9,922 nt of DNA from contig PBGU01000022.1 of the NCBI GenBank assembly GCA_002719135.1, positions 14,852 to 24,773 of the forward strand, read 5' to 3'. A program made the position numbers and the translations under genes. Within the stretch, counting starts at the first letter, position 1. Each line of letters starts with the position of its first letter. Positions 6,531 through 9,922 of this stretch are shown here, piece after piece. The stretch comes from Gammaproteobacteria bacterium (GTDB taxonomy: Bacteria > Pseudomonadota > Gammaproteobacteria > Pseudomonadales > Azotimanducaceae). The notes beneath the pieces are model-generated. The model searched no databases, had not been told where the DNA came from, and saw nothing but the letters and a program-made list of their open reading frames with translations.

Positions 6531-7613
6531 ATGAAAGCTGCGGTTTTGCGGGAAGTAAATAAGCCTTTGGAGATAGAGGAGGTGCAAACGGCGGACCCGG
6601 GTCCCCGCGAAGTCCTGGTGCGTACCGTAGCCGCAGGCGTTTGTCACTCGGACCTCCACTTTCAGAACGGCTCCTACCCGTACCCCCTGCCCGTTATTTT
6701 GGGCCACGAGTCGGCCGGAGTCGTCGAGGCAGTAGGGTCCGACGTCAAATATGTTCAGAGCGGCGATCACGTCATCACCTGCCTATCGGCGTTCTGCGGT
6801 CACTGCGAATATTGTCTAACAGGACAAATGTCCCTCTGTCAGGAGCCCGAGTTACAACGTAAAGGCGGCGAGAGTCCCCGGCTCGCCCAGGAAGGAACGC
6901 CGATCGCTCAGTTCCTGAACCTCTCGTCGTTCGCGGAATACATGCTGGTCCACGAACACGCTGTCGCCAAAGTTCGGGAAGATATGCCGCTTGATCGTGC
7001 CGCATTGATCGGTTGCGGCGTCACCACTGGCGTCGGTGCCGTAATTCATACAGCGGCAGTTGAGCCAGGATCGACTGTAGCCGTGATCGGTTGCGGCGGA
7101 GTCGGGCTCTCATGCATTAACGGTGCCGAAATTGCCGGCGCGAGTCGGATCATCGCGGTGGACACTCTTGCCAGCAAACTTGAACTCGCACGAAAATTCG
7201 GGGCCACTGAGGTAGTCAATGCCGCCGATAACGACCCCGTTGAGGCGGTCCGCGAATTGACCGGCGGTGGTGTCCACTATGCCTTTGAGGCAATCGGTCT
7301 CAAAGTAACCACCGAACAGGCATTCAAGATGATCCGGGCGGGCGGCTGTGCCACCGTTATCGGGATGATTCCCGTCGGTACCATGGTCGAAATTCACGGC
7401 CCCGAATTCTTGCGAGAAAAGAAACTCCAAGGATCGAACATGGGTTCGAATCGGTTCCGAGTGGATATGCCCCGATATGTCGAGTTCTACCTCGCCGGCA
7501 AACTGCATCTCGACGACATGATCTCGAGCCACATCAAGCTCGAGGATGTCAACGATGCATTTGCACAGTTAGAGACTGGAGAAGTCGCGCGTAACATCAT
7601 TATGTTCGAGTAG
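6531..7613 (+). CDS. Zinc-dependent medium-chain alcohol dehydrogenase
   Basis: A 360-residue NAD(P)-dependent alcohol dehydrogenase of the MDR superfamily. All metal sites are present: catalytic zinc ligands C38, H59 (with E60) and C162, and structural zinc ligands C89, C92, C95 and C103. The Rossmann motif GCGGVG is at 187-192, and D211 at the end of the second strand favours NAD over NADP. The segment at about 107-130 is longer than in tetrameric ADHs and resembles class III-type or mycobacterial-type MDR alcohol dehydrogenases. Length fits that group (about 360-375). AAGGGA at 6517-6522 is a good ribosome site eight bases before ATG 6531. The gene is divergent from the phospholipase-like gene and convergent with the SDR at 7629. 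It oxidises an alcohol or reduces an aldehyde in the cytoplasm; the substrate is not readable from sequence. Confidence 0.93.
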   Translation: MKAAVLREVNKPLEIEEVQTADPGPREVLVRTVAAGVCHSDLHFQNGSYPYPLPVILGHESAGVVEAVGSDVKYVQSGDHVITCLSAFCGHCEYCLTGQMSLCQEPELQRKGGESPRLAQEGTPIAQFLNLSSFAEYMLVHEHAVAKVREDMPLDRAALIGCGVTTGVGAVIHTAAVEPGSTVAVIGCGGVGLSCINGAEIAGASRIIAVDTLASKLELARKFGATEVVNAADNDPVEAVRELTGGGVHYAFEAIGLKVTTEQAFKMIRAGGCATVIGMIPVGTMVEIHGPEFLREKKLQGSNMGSNRFRVDMPRYVEFYLAGKLHLDDMISSHIKLEDVNDAFAQLETGEVARNIIMFE

Positions 7614-7628
7614 GGATACAAAACCCCA

Positions 7629-8402
7629 TTACATAAATCGCTTAATCAAGCGCCGGGTCCAAACCAACTGGAGGAGTGGATCAAGCCAGCGATAAAGACG
7701 GCCCGAGATGTAAACGCTCCTACCGCGTTCAGCGGCTTTGAGCCCCTCCTCGACAACGACTCCCGCGTCGTACCAGATGAACTTCGGCATCCGTTCTTTT
7801 CTTTCCGTCATGCCGGCTACTTCGTGAAATTCAGTGTGAGTAAAGCCGGGACACAATGCACAAACGCGAACCCCCGAGGCACGAACGCTGAGGTTTAAAG
7901 ATTCGGAAAACGCCACAACATAGGCTTTCGATGGTCCGTAATTGAGATCGTTGGCACGTGCGATACGACCCGCGACGGACGCCACATTGATCACTCTGCC
8001 AAATCCCTTTTCGCACATAGGCGGAACAAACAAATGGCACATCTGTGCAACCGAAATCATCATCAACTCAAGGTAGTCGGCTTGTTTTTTCCAGACACGG
8101 TCTTCAAGAAATTCGATCCCCGCGGACCCGGCATTATTTACGAGAAAGTCGACATGCAACCCGCGCTCACGTACGTAGTCAAAAATCTCCGCGGGCGCCT
8201 CCGGCGCGGATAGGTCCGCAGCGAACACATGGGCCCGTACTCCAGTATCGCGCGCTAATCGATCGGCCAGCTCACTGAGTCGTTCTGATCTACGCGCGAC
8301 CAATAACAGATCAAGGCCCCTGTTTGCTAATTGCCGTGCGAACTCAGCGCCTAGACCCGCAGATGCGCCCGTCACGAGAGCTGTGCGCCGATCCATCGTC
8401 AC
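7629..8402 (-). CDS. SDR-family short-chain dehydrogenase, downstream of the degQ-like gene
   Basis: A 257-residue classical SDR. Motifs are TGASAGLG (11-18), R37-R38 for NADP preference, D63 in AADL, NNAG (89-92), S142, Y155 and K159, and PG at 185-186. The overall pattern fits the DltE-like group of SDRs described as oxidoreductases of broad specificity. The C-terminus (about 236-257) is rich in hydrophobic and basic residues (YRWLDPLLQLVWTRRLIKRF) and could associate with the membrane. GTG 8402 is used because GGAGG at 8409-8413 lies six bases upstream; ATG 8396, two codons later, is a possible alternative. The start is 24 bases after the stop of the protease gene on the same strand, so the two may be co-transcribed, although no functional link is evident. 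It converges with the alcohol dehydrogenase, 15 bases apart. Confidence 0.9.
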   Translation of the reverse strand: MTMDRRTALVTGASAGLGAEFARQLANRGLDLLLVARRSERLSELADRLARDTGVRAHVFAADLSAPEAPAEIFDYVRERGLHVDFLVNNAGSAGIEFLEDRVWKKQADYLELMMISVAQMCHLFVPPMCEKGFGRVINVASVAGRIARANDLNYGPSKAYVVAFSESLNLSVRASGVRVCALCPGFTHTEFHEVAGMTERKERMPKFIWYDAGVVVEEGLKAAERGRSVYISGRLYRWLDPLLQLVWTRRLIKRFM

Positions 8403-8422
8403 TCCCGACCTCCGCCACAGCC

Positions 8423-8445
8423 TGAACTATCGAATCGATAGTTCA
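8423..8445. repeat. Perfect 23-base palindrome across the protease stop codon
   Basis: TGAACTATCGA (8423-8433) and TCGATAGTTCA (8435-8445) are perfect 11-base complementary arms around one base. On the transcribed minus strand this gives a 10-base-pair hairpin with a three-base loop. It encodes the last five residues (E-L-S-I-R) and the stop of the protease gene and ends about nine bases before the ribosome site of the downstream SDR. No T-run follows, so it does not look like a standard intrinsic terminator. It may be a protein-binding site or an mRNA structure between the two genes. Confidence 0.75.
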
Positions 8446-9791
8446 CCGTAACGCCCCGCACGATAAATACGAAGTCTCAACACGGCATCGGCTTTGAACG
8501 CGCGCCATAGCCCGCCGACATCGTGAATGCGCCGCCGATTCGCTGCAACAATGACATCGCCATCCTCAAGTCCATACGCGTATGCCGATCCATTAACGTC
8601 GACTTCGCTGACTAACACACCGCCCCCGCCCTTCGGATCCGATTCGTCGCGGAAGTCGTTAAACACGGCACCCGCCAAGCGGTCATCCAGGCGGTCACCG
8701 TCTACTCGCGCTACTACATCGTCCTTCATCACAACGCTATAACGGCGGGCTTCATTGTCTCGAACGACGTCGAGCGCCAACGTATCACCAATCATGGTGA
8801 CCGCTGCCTGGCTTCGGTAATCGCCGACTTTTCGCGCTGCCCGGTTAGCTAGATGGGTAATAACGTCGCCCGTTCGAAGACCGGCACCATCTGCTGCGCT
8901 GCCGGGTTCGACGTCCATAACGACCACCCCCTCGATGAGCCCCGTCCCAAAAGCTGCGGCGAGATCAGGATTTAGGGTCGCTACGTCTAGACCGATCCGA
9001 CCCCGTCGTACCTCCCCATGATCAATCAATTCGCGCATGATCACCGTGACGATATTGCTCGGTATCGCAAACCCAATGCCGACGTTACCGCCACCCGGCG
9101 CGATGATTGCCGTGTTGATCCCGACCACGGCCCCTTTGAGGTCCACCAGCGCACCGCCCGAATTACCCGGATTAATGGAGGCATCTGTCTGAATAAAGTC
9201 TTCATACCCTTCAATACCGAGACCGCTTCGCCCAAGGGCGCTGATGATTCCCGAAGTAACGGTTTGCTCAAGTCCAAACGGATTACCTATCGCAACCACA
9301 AAATCCCCCACCCTCAACGCACTCGAATCGGCGAAGGGAAGTGCCGTAAGTCGGTCGCCCTTGACCTCCAAGACGGCGAGGTCGACCTGGGTGTCGATAC
9401 CGATGAGCGTCGCTGGAAGCGTCCTGCCATCAGCCAGCGTAACGTTGATTTCGTCTGCCCGATCGACGACGTGGCTGTTGGTGACAATGTAACCACCTTC
9501 CGCATCAACGATAACGCCGGAACCCGCACTCTGTGACCGCCGTAAACGACGTTCCGGCACATTGAAAAAGCGACGGAAAAACGGATCTTGAAGAAGCGGA
9601 CTGGTGACTGACACCGACGCGTACGTGGCAATATTCACCACCCCCGGGGTGCTTGCTTCGAGCATCGGTGCGAGCGAGGGCATCGGCTCGTCGCCGCTTA
9701 ACACCCCTGGTAACGCGGCATGCCGGGGCGTCGCGTAGAGGCAAAAGACCACAACGCAAAAGCAAATAATATGTACAACTCGCGGCTTCAC
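8427..9791 (-). CDS. degQ: DegQ/MucD-type periplasmic serine protease (HtrA family)
   Basis: A 454-residue HtrA-family protease and chaperone that degrades misfolded proteins in the periplasm. The N-terminus has a basic start (VKPR) and a hydrophobic stretch at about 5-20, serving as signal peptide or anchor. The trypsin-like domain spans about 40-255 with H107 in TNSHVV, D137 in QVDLAV and S211 in NPGNSGGAL. Two PDZ domains follow, at about 265-357 and 366-454. Two PDZ domains favour DegQ, DegP or MucD over DegS, which has one. The loop before the catalytic domain (about 63-88) is rich in phenylalanine and arginine. The GTG at 9791 is preferred to the TTG at 9812 because GAGGAA lies eight bases before it. 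The gene is followed after 24 bases by the SDR on the same strand. No sigma-factor or anti-sigma gene is visible beside it. Confidence 0.92.
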   Translation of the reverse strand: MKPRVVHIICFCVVVFCLYATPRHAALPGVLSGDEPMPSLAPMLEASTPGVVNIATYASVSVTSPLLQDPFFRRFFNVPERRLRRSQSAGSGVIVDAEGGYIVTNSHVVDRADEINVTLADGRTLPATLIGIDTQVDLAVLEVKGDRLTALPFADSSALRVGDFVVAIGNPFGLEQTVTSGIISALGRSGLGIEGYEDFIQTDASINPGNSGGALVDLKGAVVGINTAIIAPGGGNVGIGFAIPSNIVTVIMRELIDHGEVRRGRIGLDVATLNPDLAAAFGTGLIEGVVVMDVEPGSAADGAGLRTGDVITHLANRAARKVGDYRSQAAVTMIGDTLALDVVRDNEARRYSVVMKDDVVARVDGDRLDDRLAGAVFNDFRDESDPKGGGGVLVSEVDVNGSAYAYGLEDGDVIVAANRRRIHDVGGLWRAFKADAVLRLRIYRAGRYGELSIR

Positions 9792-9799
9792 GAATTCAG

Positions 9800-9805
9800 T
9801 TCCTC
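9800..9805 (-). promoter_or_regulatory. Ribosome binding site deciding the degQ-like start
   Basis: On the minus strand GAGGAA lies eight bases before GTG 9791. The upstream in-frame TTG at 9812 has no comparable site, so the shorter protein is more likely. Confidence 0.6.
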
Positions 9806-9922
9806 GCTTCAAGTTTCTACATCCACCACCGGGCCTGCACTACAAAAAATGAAGAGGGCAACGATTGAACAGACACCAGCAACACCAAACGATGTCGTGT
9901 AGGAAAACGATTGATACAAAAG

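Noticed and set aside
9018..9536. Plus-strand open frame of 172 codons opposite the protease gene
   Set aside because: It is antisense to the conserved trypsin-like domain with its full catalytic triad; the open frame is a by-product of that gene's codon usage.
9792..9812. TTG start giving a longer degQ-like protein
   Set aside because: The GTG at 9791 has a well-spaced GAGGAA site, which lies inside the extension and would otherwise be unexplained.

Overview
The window looks like a chromosomal segment of a Gram-negative proteobacterium, most likely an environmental gammaproteobacterium. The evidence is an exported two-PDZ DegQ/MucD-type protease, a YhhQ-family transporter, Shine-Dalgarno-led genes of moderate G+C content, and an assortment of CoA-transferase, flavin-monooxygenase, amidohydrolase, alcohol dehydrogenase and SDR genes typical of versatile heterotrophs. 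The taxonomic call is inference from gene content only. No insertion sequence, phage gene, CRISPR array, tRNA or rRNA was seen.

Layout. Bases 1-350 (minus) hold the first 116 codons of a class III (CaiB/BaiF) acyl-CoA transferase that runs off the left edge. A 129-base divergent gap follows. Then comes a compact three-gene plus-strand operon at 480-2497: a 6-pyruvoyl-tetrahydropterin synthase/QueD-fold protein, an SDR oxidoreductase joined to it by an ATGA stop/start overlap, and a YhhQ-type queuosine-precursor transporter starting 9 bases later. This operon converges on an LLM-class flavin oxidoreductase (2501-3439, minus). A 322-base divergent intergenic region with a small palindrome separates that gene from an N-acyl-D-amino-acid deacylase-like amidohydrolase (3762-5435, plus). 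The amidohydrolase converges on a secreted phospholipase C/S1-P1 nuclease-like protein (5509-6387, minus, TTG start). Divergent from it is a zinc alcohol dehydrogenase (6531-7613, plus). Last comes a minus-strand pair, a degQ-like protease (8427-9791) followed 24 bases later by an SDR gene (7629-8402), with a perfect 23-base palindrome across the protease stop codon.

How the genes fit together. The most coherent unit is the 480-2497 operon, which pairs a pterin-synthase fold with a reductase and a deazapurine-precursor transporter. The PTPS-like protein keeps the three zinc histidines but, by eye, lacks the cysteine and the histidine used in catalysis by QueD and PTPS. This makes it the best candidate for an undescribed activity. 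The other genes are single-gene or two-gene units of general catabolic or envelope type and do not assemble into a recognisable pathway.
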